From Hericium rajendrae (Eukaryota; Basidiomycota; Agaricomycetes; Russulales; Hericiaceae), in the NCBI GenBank assembly GCA_033439255.1, contig CM065882.1, forward strand, positions 3,162,001 through 3,226,000: a DNA stretch of 64,000 nt, given 5' to 3'. Numbering within the stretch: position 1 is the stretch's first letter; each line of letters opens with the position of its first letter. The notes under the pieces were generated by a model. That model saw only the letters and a list, made by a program, of their open reading frames with translations. It was not told the origin of the DNA and searched no databases. Position numbers and translations under genes: made by a program. Shown here piece by piece: positions 33,874 to 51,042 of the stretch.

Positions 33874-36800
33874 CTATGTCCTCGTCGCCCGCGCCGTCTT
33901 GGTGATCCTACTCAGAGTATCCCGCTCTGTCTCCATGTGCTGTATCAACAGGCCGTCCAACCGCTGCAACGATGGGTCCCGCTCGCCCCGCTCGCCGTGC
34001 TCCTCGTCTCCAACAGTGGTCGGACGCTTCCCACCCGCGTGCGATGCCGATGTCCCGGCCAGCGGTGACTCCGGCTGCGCTAATTGATACAAATCATAAT
34101 TCGAAACGGCTGGGTCCCCCCTCGTGCGCTTGAAATACGGAGAACGAGGAGGGATGTTCGCGACAGGTTTCATGCGGTCATGGTTTGCGACATTAGAAGT
34201 GATGCTCTCATGCAATGATGTGGAGGACACATAGGGCGTTGAATGATTGCCGTGACGCATGAATGACGGACGGGGTGATGCGCCAGTCGCATGAGACTCG
34301 GACCGGGCAGGAGGATCCAGGTATAGAGAAGACGCGTCATCGTCAGGCCCAGAACAAGCACTGTCGGTTTCACCGTCATCCGAAGTCTCCAAGTCGTCCA
34401 TTGCATTATGTTGATCCTGGATTCGGTCGAAGAACGCAATCGGAGAGGCAGGGGGAGGGGCACTGCGTATCGCCAGGGAGATGGACGTCGTGGGGATAGA
34501 GAGAAGTGTCGGTGCCCGGCCGCGACGTTCTGCAATGGCGAACGACAGTGGTGATGGTCCGCTCGGGAAGGGAGGCGTCGTTGGCTCCGGTTCTGTTATC
34601 TGGACGGCCTCCACCGCAGAGACATAGTTGGATTGGCCAGGATCCGACGACGTCAGAGACGGACGCGACGATGGGAAGGACAACTGCGACGTGTACGGCG
34701 TGTGGAAGGCAGACCTAGACGGCGACGGGAAACCAGGCCGTGGGGCAGGGTACAAAGCCGTAGTGTTCAACGACGAGGACGACCGAGGAGGCGGAGACAT
34801 CGAACCATGCATATAGCTCGGCACAGCTTGCGCAGGCTGGGTATTTACAGTCTCATAGCTACTGCTCGCCGTCCTGAGCTGCATCGTTGATCCGTCGTAC
34901 GTCTCCATCAAAGCATCTTGGAACGCGGAGGCAGTGGGCGAGGGCTGCGAGTAGCTCGACACAGATGGTCGGCTCGGAAGCGACATGGCCATCGACGACC
35001 GACCCATGTCAGATTGCACCGGCGTTCCATACATTGTCTCATCCCGCTCATCGCGTTCATCCAGCGAGTACTGTGAACCACTGGTGAGGCTGTCCATAGC
35101 ACGGTGAATGGTATGCGGTGGTCCACTTCGTTGCTCGCCCTCTGAAGCCGCCCCCGTTGCGCTGAATGTCTGACGATGTATCCCTCGGACCGGAAAAGGC
35201 GGCGGCGTCATAATCAGCCGACCCTGATGCACTCCCACCTCGTGCAGATCGCGGAGTAGAGGAGTTGACATCGTCTTGCGAACACTGTGCGCATGAGACG
35301 AGAGACTCTTCTCCGACATCATATCTGCATTACCTCTATGCTGCAGGTCGGCGTGCGACATAGAGTGCGACAAGTTAACGGGTGGCCGACGAGGCGGAGG
35401 AGCAAGAGCATGCGGCGGGATGGCGGGTGTCTCTGCACGCCTTGGCGATGAACTAGACTGTGATGACGGTAATTTTTGATTTTGTGGTGTGCTCTGTTCC
35501 GAGAAGAACGAGACCTCCGAAACCTTGGAATCTCGCAAAGCCTGACTCGCCTCCTCGATGTCGCGCTCCAGTGATTCCGGCCGCATGATGTACTGACCAA
35601 GATTGCGCTTCACACCTGGCTTGGCTGGTGCAGCAGGTCGCCGTGACCTCGCTGGCGGCGTACTGTGACTGGTCTGGGTCAAAGGAGACGCAGGGGACGC
35701 GGTCTGCAACATAGTCGAAGGCGCAGGCGAGGATGTTAGTGAAAGCCCAACAGCCTCATGCAGCAAGGCCCGTCGCCACGATTCCTCGTCCGTGTCCAGC
35801 GACCATACACCAGGGCTACTAGGCGGCAGGCGCTCTGCCAGCAGCGCTGCACCGACAGACTGCTCTATGCCCAAACCGTAGATTGCCGACGCCTGCACGG
35901 CGAACGGCGAATCCGTCGATTGAGGGGGTAGATCGACAGTGTCTGTGGGGTCGATGAAGTCCAGGATGTCGGATTTCTTCTCTGGAGAAGTCTGGCCGAT
36001 TTTCCGTCCATCGCCACGCGCTTTCATCTCGATCTCCGCCTGTTTCGCAGCAACTATGAGATCATCCATCTTTTCGCGGACGACAGCCACTCTGGCAGCC
36101 CGATCCTGGGGACGAGGAAGCGGACTTGATGGTGTCTGCGGCAACGAGCGCGCATGAGGACGCGTTACCCATCCAGAGGCGGTCGTCGAGTCCGACGTTG
36201 TCCGCAATATCGGAAGACAAGTCCTCTGCTGACGGCACACCAGGCTCCGGCGTCTTTGTTTTGGACTTGCCCATCCGGAATAGGTCCAAGAAGGTTGGTG
36301 TGGATGGCTTTGTAGGTTTTTTAGGCGTCGCGGTGTTCTGGGGGCAAAGTCCAGCGGAGAGGGTTTGGAGTGGGCTGGAGGAAGAAAATAATTGTTGTTT
36401 ACAAGCAAACGCAGTCGATAAGAAACATCATCCCCGTCGAAGCCGCCATATTCGCCGTCAGGATCGTCAGGATCGACGGACGAGACCCATTGTCATGGAA
36501 GGAGCCGACGAGAGAACGGGGAGAAGGTAAGGAGTCCGTCGTTCCAGACACGGTCGAGGTAGAAGGGGGATAAATAGATGAAGATGATCCCGTATGCGAT
36601 GTGACGAGAGAATTGCGCAGACGCTGGCGGGCTCCGCGAACAGAATTAAATGGAGGAATAGGATGCATGCGACTGTGTTCTGAAAAGAGTGGACTGGTTG
36701 GCGAAGACTGGCCAGACAGCATGGACATCCGATATGCATCACGAGGCAAGCTCGAGTGGCGTTTCCGCGATTTCGACTGGTCGAGGTGGTGATAGGTGAG

Positions 36801-37294
36801 CATCGACGTGACTTTTCACGAGGATGAAAATGCGGTCATACCTGCTTGCCCTCCGCGTCATCTTCAGTCATTCTGCCTCGTCTCCGTTGTTCTACATCCT
36901 CGTAGTTCCCCATACTTGGACCCGCTGGCCCCTCGTGCATGAAGTTCGCGTCGATGGGTGACGGAGATGCCCTCAACGGTGAGCGGGGAGGGCGCTCGGG
37001 AGCGGGGCCCTCAGGAACGTGGGTGTGCGGAAGAGGCGGGGCCGAAACCGCCTGGCCAAGCGGATGATTGAAGGCCTCGACGTCGCGCGAGGCGGGCGGG
37101 CCTGCGCTCTTCCCTCTGCGACTTGATGAAGTGCTGATAGTGAGCGTCCTTGTGCGCGACCTGATGCGGGACCGACGCGACAGAGAGCACGCGCTCTGGG
37201 CACTGATGTTGCTGGCAAAAGAGTCAGAGCGGACGAGGGAAGGGGAGAAAGCGGGGTCGAGGGAGAAGGGGAAGGACGTCGACGACTGGGCCAT
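33874..37294 (-). CDS. Large Ser/Pro-rich, mostly disordered protein
   Basis: ATG at 37294 (MAQSSTSFPFSLDPAF). Exon 1 is 37294-36842, exon 2 starts at 36776, and most of the protein lies in one exon down to the stop at 33874. The product exceeds 1,000 residues, rich in Ser, Pro, Thr and Arg, with short conserved-looking stretches: LDLFRMGKSKTKTPEPG, VREKMDDLIVAAKQAEIEMKARG and a possible C-terminal coiled coil SLQRLDGLLIQHMETERDTL. No domain is recognised; a scaffold or signalling adaptor is possible but not shown. The frame moves at about 36340 (GGGGG) and back near 36108-36111 (GGGG), giving the LDLFRMGK stretch; indels are likely. It is divergent to ERG28, with 207 bp between start codons. 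Confidence 0.7.
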
Positions 37295-37501
37295 AGTCGT
37301 CGTCGTCGATGTTGCATGAGAGATTGTCACCGACGGCCAACGTCCTCTGCCGCTTCTGTCCGCCGCCCGTTAACCGGCCGATACCTCCGGAAACGTCATG
37401 TGCCTCTCCGTCCCCCTTTCCCATTGGCTCCCCTGGCCGGTCACACGGCTGCTGCGACTACCCTTTTCGTCTTGGCGCCGGCTCCTCCCTCTCTCCACAC
37501 C
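37295..37501. promoter_or_regulatory. Short divergent promoter between the disordered-protein gene and ERG28
   Basis: Only 207 bp lie between the two start codons, so the genes must share regulatory DNA. Pyrimidine-rich tracts (37400-37440, 37475-37500) precede the ERG28 start. No sterol-response element was identified by eye. Confidence 0.55.
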
Positions 37502-38119
37502 ATGTCTTTCCTCGTGTCCTGTAAGCTCAGACCCGTCCCCGTCGGGTCATATTGACAACCTTCCCAGATGTCCCCGACAGCTTGCTTGCCAAATGGCAGC
37601 TCATAGTCTCCGTCGCTGCTGTCTTCAACACTGTCCAAAACTTCTTCACGCTCAACTTGACGCGTCGCATCTACAACGCGGTGCCTCCTCATTCACCTGG
37701 TCAGCTCGGGCAGCGTGACGCGTTTCTCGTTGAACTAACGTGTCTTTATGTAGTGACTGCGCTCCAGGCACGCACGTTCGCCGTATGGACGCTGACGTCG
37801 GCCGTGGTGCGGATCTATGCCGCGTACCACATCCATGAAAAAGTGTATGTGCCTGTGGTTCGAATACCATGCAATCGTTGACGTCTTGCTTGTAGAATTT
37901 ATGATATGGCATTAATGACCTATTTGATTGCTTTTGGACACTTCAGCTCGGAGCTTTTCATTTTCCGCACGGCCAGACTCAACGCAGGCGTCCTGAGTCC
38001 TGTGGTTGTGGCAAGTGAGTCGACTCCTTTGACTCCATTCAATGGAAGCACTCACAGCTTTAATAGCATCGTCTCTCATCTGGATGATCTCCCAGTATGA
38101 TTTCTATGTGAAGCAATAG
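37502..38119 (+). CDS. ERG28: Ergosterol biosynthesis scaffold ERG28
   Basis: Membrane protein of the ER that tethers the C-4 demethylation complex (Erg25-Erg26-Erg27) of ergosterol synthesis. Five exons join in frame: 37502-37520, 37568-37699, 37754-37844, 37896-38014, 38067-38119. The product of about 137 residues matches the family length. Hydrophobic segments are WQLIVSVAAVFNTVQNF, FAVWTLTSAVVRIYAAYHI, MALMTYLIAFGHFSSELFIF and SSLIWMISQYDFYV. Family motifs include LQARTFAVWT, AAYHIHEK, YDMALMTYLIAFGHF and the ELFIFRTAR turn. No defect is seen. The first exon encodes only six complete codons; the ATG was chosen because it splices in frame to the conserved core. Confidence 0.95.
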
Positions 38120-40050
38120 TTCGACCGAAGTCGTGCGATTGCCAGCGCACCCCGTGTCACCTCCCTTCGAGCCCCAGTTTTGCAGAAGACAGGCTTGAAA
38201 TATACATTCTTGTTAGACCCTGGCCCAGCACCATCTTGAATCCGGTTCCGTGCCGTCTGGCACCCATCGGCACGCTATTCTTGTTAAGTTCACCCAAGTT
38301 TCATCCACGTTCGTCCGAAGAAAGAGAATGAATGCTGAATTACGCCCTCCCCACCTGCTTCTCGGGAATGTAACGGGTTCTATGGTCCTGCCGTCATACA
38401 CACCATGCAATTACCAATTGTCGCGTCACTGCGCCGAAATGAATTGACAGGATCTGTCATATATAGCTCCGAATTACGCCAGGTCCCCGAAGGTTTCCGA
38501 AAGCCGGACAAATTGTAACGTTGAGTGAATGGCCGGGAGTCGGGGCATAGCGTGAGCATTGATATGCCTTTTGACGATGTGTTCGACCCTATTTGACTGT
38601 GCTCAAAGGTCTACAAATTGTGGTAGATCTCTTGCGGCGATACGTGCTTCGGGCGAGTGACGACAATGATCTAGACGATGAAGTTCAGTTCAGTTGCATC
38701 TCCGTGGGCCGAACCTCGCACGAGGACCAACCACAAGGCGGTTTTATTTCTGACGCGTGTTGGCTCAGTTGAATAGTCCAGACAAAGTTTCGGAATCGGG
38801 GTTGGTCTGCTATTAGATCGCCGGCACGTTCGCCTCTAACGTTCGTCGGCTGACGACAGCGGATTGCGTCTTCTGATGTCGCGAAACCTTCTCCGATCCC
38901 GAATTCTTGCGGCGTCTGAACGAGGAGGCCGGGACCAACAAGCCCCTACACCTGACGTTCGACGCCCGCAGGGTTCGAGAATTTGCAATGGCACGGATCA
39001 TGCTTCGAGCTCGAAGCTGGACCGTGTGCTCCACTATTCAGGTGGTCTTGTAACTGGATCACCGGACGTCTGAGACAGATGGTCTAGTGTTTCGGAATAA
39101 CGCAGAATATTTGAGGGTTGTTGATCGCGCCTGTCGAGAAAGTCGGCCACCATGGGGCGTCGTTCAGAGGTAGGATCGGAACTATATTAGGTATGTACCT
39201 GTACGTCAGATCGCGTCGAACAGCCGCACCTGCGCCAACTCAGTGCTGGGCGATTTCCACGCAACACATCGCGTGGATTGCGAAGGATGGTGGCACCCGT
39301 GCATAAATAGCAGGCATGGAGGCCTGCCGCGGCAGCCACGCTGCAATCCGGACTGCACGTATTTGGAACGGCGGGTCCACGTGGGGAGAATGAAGCACAC
39401 CTTGGTCGATTCCTTGTTTCTAATCCAGGCTTTGTACACAGATTACAATGGCGTCTTACCAGATCATTTCGCGGACGTGCGTCGGGGGTTGTCGCCATTC
39501 GATCACGGAATAATACGTGTCAAGCGGGATGGTTCAGAAGCTCCTTTTGTACCTAAAACCCAAACGCACAGTTGGCGTTGCATGACGTGAAGCGTGATCG
39601 TCGGGTGTTTGAGGGAACTGAGAAGGTACCCCAGCTGGAGTTCGGGCGCACGAGGATGTTTCTGCTCATGCACATGTGTGCAATCCCATTTACGCCGTCA
39701 AGAGGATGAAAGCACGTTCGAAAACAAGCGGAAAAGGATACAAGAATGGACGAGCCGGGTTGCTTCTGTGAGTAAGGTGAGGCAAAGAAACAAGGAGGAC
39801 GGGTCCAGAACGGTGGTGCCTGTGAAGTCGAATGCGGGACCGTATTCCCGGTTTCTCGTTACCCCGCACCCAAAAAGGAAACATCCACGTGCTTTAGTCT
39901 CGTCATTGCGCTATAAAGGTCCTTCGACTGCCTTCCGAGTCATTCACCGACTTTCTTCAAAAGTCGTCCTCTTGCTCCTTTTTTTTTCGCCTTGCAAGTC
40001 GTCCACCAGAAAATTATACCTTTTTTTCAACCATCTTACCTGCCCATTTC
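38120..40050. other. Intergenic region, no gene resolved
   Basis: About 1.9 kb with only short overlapping open frames. The last 90 bp before 40051 are T-rich (CTCCTTTTTTTTCG, about 39974) as in fungal leaders. Nothing else is supported. Confidence 0.6.
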
Positions 40051-42451
40051 ATGTCTACGTGTGTCAATTCATACCCTCCTGAACTCCTCGCAACGATCTG
40101 CGCCTATGTCTTTGCATCCGGCGCACCAGCACCTGTTCCCTCTCTCGACCCCCTGTATATCCAGGAGGGCGGCGTCCCAACCGCATTCCCCTCATCCTAT
40201 CCCCCAGCCAACTGGCCAGAGCCGGTAGCCCGCAAGACACTCGCGAGCCTCTCGCTCGTGAATCGTGCTTGGTACGATGCTGCCAAGCCGTACCTCTGGC
40301 GCAAGATCGAAGTGAGACTTCCGCGCGGGTGGCTTGCCCTCGTGGAGGAGATCGCAGGCGGCGAAGACGAGGATCTCGAGGTCGAGCAGACCGCGCTCGC
40401 CGTCGACTTGTCCATCCGTGAAGCGGCGCACGCCGCGCTTGCCGTCCAAGGTCAGGTCCCGGATCCTGAGGCCGCCCTGAAACTCAAGGAGAGCATCCTT
40501 GAATCGCTCAGTGGACCGGATGGGTCGATCCCTCCGGAGCTATTGTCCCCTCCCGCGTCTCGTGATCCTAGCCCGAGGCGCCTCAGGTCCAAGAGCAAAA
40601 GCCCTGCCCGGTGGACGCTGATGCGGTCCATCAGCGATGCCGTGCAGAACCTCATGGGTCGCGATCAACCTGGGATGTATGGTGAGTAAGCCCCTTGTGT
40701 CCGCACGTGGCTCACATGTTGACCGATGATTAGTCCCGCCGGTGCATGACCCTCGACCAGGACGCTTTGTTCGGCACTTTGATTTTAATCACTTTCGGAC
40801 CATCGGCATGCGTCGGTCGGTCGAAGAAGGTGTAACTAGCCGATTTGTCACGGGTGAACGTCTCGAGGCCGTTCTGAAGGTGTGCAAATTTAGATTGATC
40901 GTTCTTAATCGGTGTTAACGCACCGTTGTTCGTGATCTTGTTTGACAGGAGACTCCGAATCTCACTGCCTTCGGAGCCACCGAATACATGGATGGCGCGT
41001 TAACATTGCCGGTTCTCAAAGAATTGTTCCTTCGCGGTTCTCCCTCCCGTGGACGTGGGCAGCCTTCTCGCGGCCGAGGGCTCGTCATTGAAGATCCCAA
41101 TGACACTGAGGCGGAGGACATCGCCCGGAGACGCGAATGCAAGGAGCTTGAGGCCGTCGATCTAACCGGTTGTGTTAGCGTTGTCTTCTTAAACGCGCTG
41201 ACCGACCTCGTGAACACCTATTTGCTGCCTCCCGCTGAATCGGATTCTGCGAGCGAGGATGAGGAAAGCGCTCACCTTTGGAGCGCGGACGTGCCAAACG
41301 AAACCGCGTCCATTTCAGACATGAGCCTGCATCTTTCCCGGGCTCCAGCGCCTCAGCCTCCGAGGTGCCAAATCCATCTTTCCACAAGTTCTTCCACCCA
41401 TTCGTCCTCGCGTTTCCTTCTCTCACGCACCTCGATCTTTCTTGCACGCGCGTTGGGCCCGAATTCCTCGCGGATCTCGCGTCATCGACCACTGTTCGCC
41501 TGCAGTCACTATCTCTTGCACGCTGCATCCGCCTGAGTGGAGAGAGTATCCGTGACTTCCTCATCTCCGCGCCTGCTGCTCAAAGTATCAAGGAGCTGAA
41601 CCTGTACGGTGACGGCACCTTCCCATCTTCCCTCTCACGCTCGGAGCTGCATGACGTCCTGATCGGCGCACCGTGCTTCGCGTCAGGCGAGATGGTTTAC
41701 CTGGACTTGTCCAGTGCGCCACTGGACCGCGAGCTGCTGCAGGAGTTCCCACCCAGCCCAAGATGAGGTCATTGGGTCTCTCGTTCATTCCGGACCTCGA
41801 GGTGGGTGCCATTGCCGACTTCCTGCGCCTCAAAGCGGCGCAGGTCGAGATTGTCACCCTGGCGGGCACATCGCCTGAGCTTGGATATGGCCTGCGTGCG
41901 CCGGTCGCAGATCAGGTTCCCGCGCCGCGCATAACGCCGCGGCAGGGGTCGGTCGCGCTGCACACGCAGATCATCGGCCCGCTGTGCACGCCGCCATTCT
42001 CGTTCAGCATTTCGGGCACCGCCGCGCCTCGCGATCCGGCGACGCGCCTGCGCGTCATCGAGCTCGCCACGCCGATGCTGGCCGGACTGGGTGGTGGCGC
42101 GGGTTCGTGGCGCATCATCAGAAGCAAGGGTGGGCGTGGCTGGTATGTCGATACTGCGTGTGGGTGGATCGCAGAGCCGGGATGGGAGACAAGACACCGA
42201 AACTGCGCCGTGATTTGGGAAGGAGCACCCGTGGCGCGAGGCGTTGGAGAGGCTGTCGGATGCCAATGGGAACGTCAGTAGCGGCGTGGGCTGGCATGCG
42301 AGAAAAATGGAGGTACGTGCATGCATTACACGCTTTGACCGATGTGCGCAGTCATTTTAAATATCTGTTTGATTAGGTCTTGCATGGCCATGGTCTCCTC
42401 GGGCGCGAAGATGGGCTGTACGGCGCGGTATCGTTTGCGTATCAGGGGTGA
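40051..42451 (+). CDS. F-box/leucine-rich-repeat-like protein
   Basis: Exons: 40051-40681, 40734-40879, 40949-42312, 42377-42451. The N-terminus has an F-box-like pattern common in basidiomycete proteins (YPPELLATICAYVF ... TLASLSLVNRAWYDAAKPYLWRKIEVRLPRGW), suggesting a substrate adaptor of an SCF ubiquitin ligase. Downstream are LRR-like stretches: LKELFLRG, LTHLDLSCTRVG, LQSLSLARCIRLSG, IKELNLYGDG and MVYLDLSSAPL. The third exon changes frame at four places near short C or G runs (about 41337, 41752, 42177, 42216); adding one base at each gives a continuous protein ending KMEVLHGHGLLGREDGLYGAVSFAYQG. Assembly indels are the simplest reading; a pseudogene is possible. The SCF role is inferred from the F-box pattern only. 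Confidence 0.7.
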
Positions 42452-43566
42452 TCCGACATAGTAAACTTGATTGCGCGCCTTTGTTTTTGGAGAACACGGT
42501 AGTTGCGAAGACACTGCCGTCTTGTCTCTGCCCATCTGGACGTCTGGAACAAGAATACCCTGGAACGGGAGAAAAGGCTCTACATCCTACTAACAACACT
42601 AATGCGTCGTCACGCTTGTATTTACCTACCCGTTTATCTTTATGATCCTGTTCAGGAATTTGTCTTGTTCAGTCTTCGTCGCTGTGCGTACAGGCAGGTA
42701 TTGCGCCAAGAATAACTACTTGCGCCAAGCTGACGCTGTGCTTTAAATTTGGATAATCTGCGTTGCAGCCAATTTAGTCTCCGTGGCTGACTTCACAACA
42801 AAGAAAGCGTTCTGTTAGTCTCCGTTGCTGACCTGACACAGAAGACAGTCGTTCTGTTTATTGAGGCGTTCTGTCAGTTTGCATAGCCAGTGCGCGCTTT
42901 GAACATCGTCCAGAGCGCCGATTGTCTTGTTAGAGTGCGGGCCTTCCGACGAGTCAGATCGATGACCCCACCGGCCGGGCGCAACAATCCGCAGTCCCCA
43001 GTGCGGCGAGGTGTGTGGATGGCCCTGCCGATTTGCGAAGCTACCGTCATTTGCACTGTGTTTCAGGTTTCAGAGGCAGTGAGACAAGCGATAAACTTCC
43101 ATTTTCTGAAGAAAACATTACTGTCGCGTATTTATTTTCTATGAATTAGACGTGGAACAGCATGTGAATGACAGATGAAGTTACGTGCTGAAGTGGAGAA
43201 TTTCATTGAACAAGAACTGTATGCTGTGTGTATCACAAGGGTGGCAACTAGCTGGGGTGCCTATGTGGGCTGTAGCGACGCCAATAGTGGTCACTATACG
43301 ACACTGTGGCTCACCGCTTTGACAATGAGAGTATAATAATCTCTTCAACCTGCCATCACCACACTCGTTTCTCTTGTCTATCCATCCCCCTTTCCCCTTC
43401 TATTCCCCCTCCGCTGCACGCTACGTGTATCGTCATACCCCCAATTGTTCTCTTGTTCTTGAGCTCTTTATGAGTGAGTGGACATCCAATTTCCACAAAG
43501 GGCATTACCCGCGTCTGGCGCGTGTATAAAGCGCGTCTCGTTCGTTCGTTTCTGATTCTCTCTGCC
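42452..43566. other. Intergenic region with a 41-bp repeated unit
   Basis: No gene. Two adjacent units beginning TTAGTCTCCGTGGCTGAC (42774) and TTAGTCTCCGTTGCTGAC (42815) occur, related to one unit at 25943. The 3' end should hold the promoter of the Ca2+/H+ exchanger gene; CT-rich tracts at 43350-43430 fit this. Confidence 0.55.
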
Positions 43567-46535
43567 ATGGATCCAGCTACGACCCCTCCCAGCGAATCGC
43601 ATTCGCGCCTTGCCCACTCGAATGCCAGCCAAGTCCCCCTCTCGTCAGTAACGTCCCTGCTCTAGCTATGGGATTATCTGACACTGTATGTAGGCCTCGA
43701 TCACCGACCAACGGCGGTGCGAACATCTTCGAGGGTATCATTACTCGTCCCTCCTTGAGGCAACGGTTTCAGATTTGGTTGCATAGCAATAAGAGGAAGA
43801 TTGGTGAGGCTCCGGGATACAGAGCGAGCCTGTTTGCAGTTGTGAAGACATCATGTACGAATTGTTCCACTTTGCTTTCATTCGCCGTGTTAACCTCGTG
43901 GCCCGTAAACAGGGCTTAATGTACTGCTCGTTTTCATCCCCATTTCTGTAAGCCGACTACGCCAATAATCTGCTCCCCATCTGACCGCGTCATTTTAGTG
44001 GGCATTCAACTTCGCTTTGCCCAATTCCGATACCCTAATCTTTGTTTGTGAGTTCTATGATGCCTGCCAGCCTCAATCCCTCCATATCGAATTGATTCCC
44101 GTCAGTTTCCTTCCTTGCCATTATACCCCTCGCATCGGTAAACGGACTATCCATTCTTCGACGTTGACCTTGTTTTTGACGTTCTCGCAGCTCTTAGCGT
44201 TTGCGACTGACGAGCTATCCATGCGACTAGGCCAAACATTAGCGGGCCTTCTTAATGCGACACTGGTATGCGACTGTCCACATATATGTCACGCTCGGGG
44301 TTTCTAACCATCCACTCTAGGGCAATACGTGAGCATTTCTAACATTGATGTCATTCTAGACACTAATGTCCTGCACGAAGCGTGGAGCTAATTGTATCGG
44401 TCAGTTTTCCCCAATCTTTCGGGGGTAATACTACTCAACGTCCGTCCAGATCATTGCACTTGCCAAATGTGAGCTCGACATTGTCCAGGCATCTCGTGAG
44501 TATATTCTATCCTCATCAATTCTGCCACGTCGAAGGCGTAAAGATGCTGCCGTATATGGTACTCGCGTCCTTAGTCGAACGACGAGGCTATGTGCTAGTG
44601 CAGACGGCTCGCCTATGTCGATGCCCTGGCAGAAATCGCAGTCCTCCCACAACGATGCGGGAATCTGCCATTAGTCGCCTCCATGGCTTTTCCGGTATAT
44701 TATGCCTGCCCGCATTGTCGTGGATGACAGTCGGAACGACCGCCGTTCTTTTGGAGTGTTCCATGCACAGCCTTTGAACATTCTAATTTGATGAACGAAC
44801 TCTAATCATTTTTGGTCATGTAACCAGTTGTCGGCTCCATTCTCAGCAATTTGCGTACGTACATTATTCCTGACCTGCTTTGCCTTGCATACTGAGCGTG
44901 TCTGCTGCCGTTATCCAGTGCTCGTTCTCGGCATGTGTTTCTTCGCCGGTGGAACTCGCTTCTCCGAGCAGGGTTTTGGTATCGGTGCGTGTTTTTGACA
45001 CACTATGATCATCTGCATTTTGGCTAATTTTGCGACTCGCTGCAGGTGCTACTCAGCTTAACTCGTCATTAATGACGTTGAGTGTCATTGGATTGCTACT
45101 GCCCGGGGCGTTCCATCTGGCGGTCCAACCTAGTCCAGACGCACCTACTGAGGACCCACTCACCAATCCCAAAGAGGGTTCCGATATCCTGAGCGTTAGC
45201 CGTGGGGTACGTCGTCTATGTCCTTTTAGGCCCTCGTATCTAAACTATCAACCCTATCTCTAGACGGCAGTTATTTTGCTATGGAGTATGTTTCATTGAC
45301 AACATGCTATGTCTAACTCGCTGATGGTTTATTTCCATTCAGTATATGGCAGCTACATGTTCTTTATGATGTTCTCGCACAAATCCATGTACAGCGATGG
45401 CCACAGCGACGTGCAGAAGTCGATCAAGTACGATCCGAGTCAGGCAGTCCACTTCAGCAATCCCCTCAGACGCAGGCGTGGCACGCCTTCAGGATCCGTT
45501 AAGCAGAGCATCGAGACCATGCAACCGAGCAGGTAACACCAGGAGAACCCGCCATTTCGGGAGAACCTTCACATTTGGCAGACCCCGAGATTGGCGAGAA
45601 GAATGAAGAGGAGGAGGAAGTGGAGAGGCCCTCGATGAACATCCCTGTGACGATCGGTCTGTTGATTGTCGTCACTGTAGTGCGTATTTCACCCGTTTCA
45701 CGTCTTGCCGTAGTGTGCTAAGCATTAATTCGTTGGCATAGTTCGTCGGAGTGACCGCCGAATGGCTGGTCGATTCGATCAATGGATTGACGGAGAAAGG
45801 CGCCATCAGCAAGACCTTCGTCGGTCTCATCCTCCTGCCCATCGTTGGAAATGCTGCTGGTGAGTCCAAGCGCGACTGAGACTAAGTTGACATGGCAATT
45901 GATTGCTTTTTCGACAATAGAACACGTCACTGCCGTCACGGTTTCCGTGAAGGATAAGCTCACGCTGAGTCTCGGTGTAGCTGTCGGATCTAGCATCGTA
46001 AGTTCACCACGGAAATGTGTTTTGCGTTTTACTAATTCATCTTCGGTCGCCTTAGCAAATTGCGCTCTTTGTCATTCCGTAAGTTTAATTTGTTCTATCG
46101 TTGGGTTTTCATCCGATAATCATCCGCCTAGATTGGATGTCATCCTTGCATGGATCATGGATAAGCCGTTGACGATGCTATTCGACCCGTATGCATCAAT
46201 TGTCCTCTTCCTCGCCGGTGCGTATGCTGCTATTTGTTATGACATGAACATCCGCTCATCTGCATTTTCAACCCGCTAGTTCTGACGGTCAACTATGTCG
46301 TGCAAGACGGTAAGTCAAATTGGCTGGAAGGAATGATCCTGATGTGTAAGTAGATTTTGGTTCTTGCACGATTTTTTTCTAATCGCTGGTTGCGTGCAGG
46401 TCTTTATGTGGTGGTTGCCGTATCTTTCTGGTTCTATCCTGGTGAGTGTCTTTCGTTGACGAATGTAGTTTCTTTGCTCATCATTTTCGATGTGTAGGAG
46501 TGAATCCAGCAGATGCTCTCCTGAAATGCACCTGA
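43567..46535 (+). CDS. VCX1: Vacuolar-type Ca2+/H+ exchanger (CAX/VCX1 family)
   Basis: Antiporter that loads Ca2+ into the vacuole against protons. Many short exons (at least 12) are separated by GT-AG introns. Start ATG 43567 (MDPATTPPSESHSR); a cytosolic N-terminus ends RQRFQIWLHSNKRK; first membrane segment LNVLLVFIPISWAFNF. Both CAX repeats carry their signature: LLNATLGNTVELIVSIIALAKCELDIVQ in the first half and [45 protein letters not shown] in the second, split over exons; the GN-VEL and GNAAEH glutamates are the ion-binding sites. An acidic loop (EKNEEEEEVERP) separates the halves. The end is SFWFYPGVNPADALLKCT. An 8-nt micro-exon (44321-44328) encodes Gly-Asn of the first signature. 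One frame step at about 45525 (CC run) is probably an indel. Confidence 0.92.
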
Positions 46536-46881
46536 TCCTCATTGGGTTAGATACGCAGGGCTGATTGATGACTGGGGACATTTGTCTACTATATCCAGGA
46601 TTGTTACATGTATTGAATCACACTCATTGACCAGATTACCCATTCGTAGCATACCCCGTCTTGCGGTGGCCTCTTGCTGCTCTTGACACCGCCCAGACCC
46701 ATCTTCTTATACCAGGCACATGATTGTGGTATGAAACTTACATTCTAGACTGTCGTTGTGATGTACTTTATTTGGTTTGCAATGGATCTATTCATACATT
46801 TCTAACAAGTAAGTGAAGCATCATTACAACTGATGCCTGTGATTTAGAACGAAAAGTACAGATATCATGTCGATTTGCAAG

Positions 46882-51042
<4,161 letters not shown>

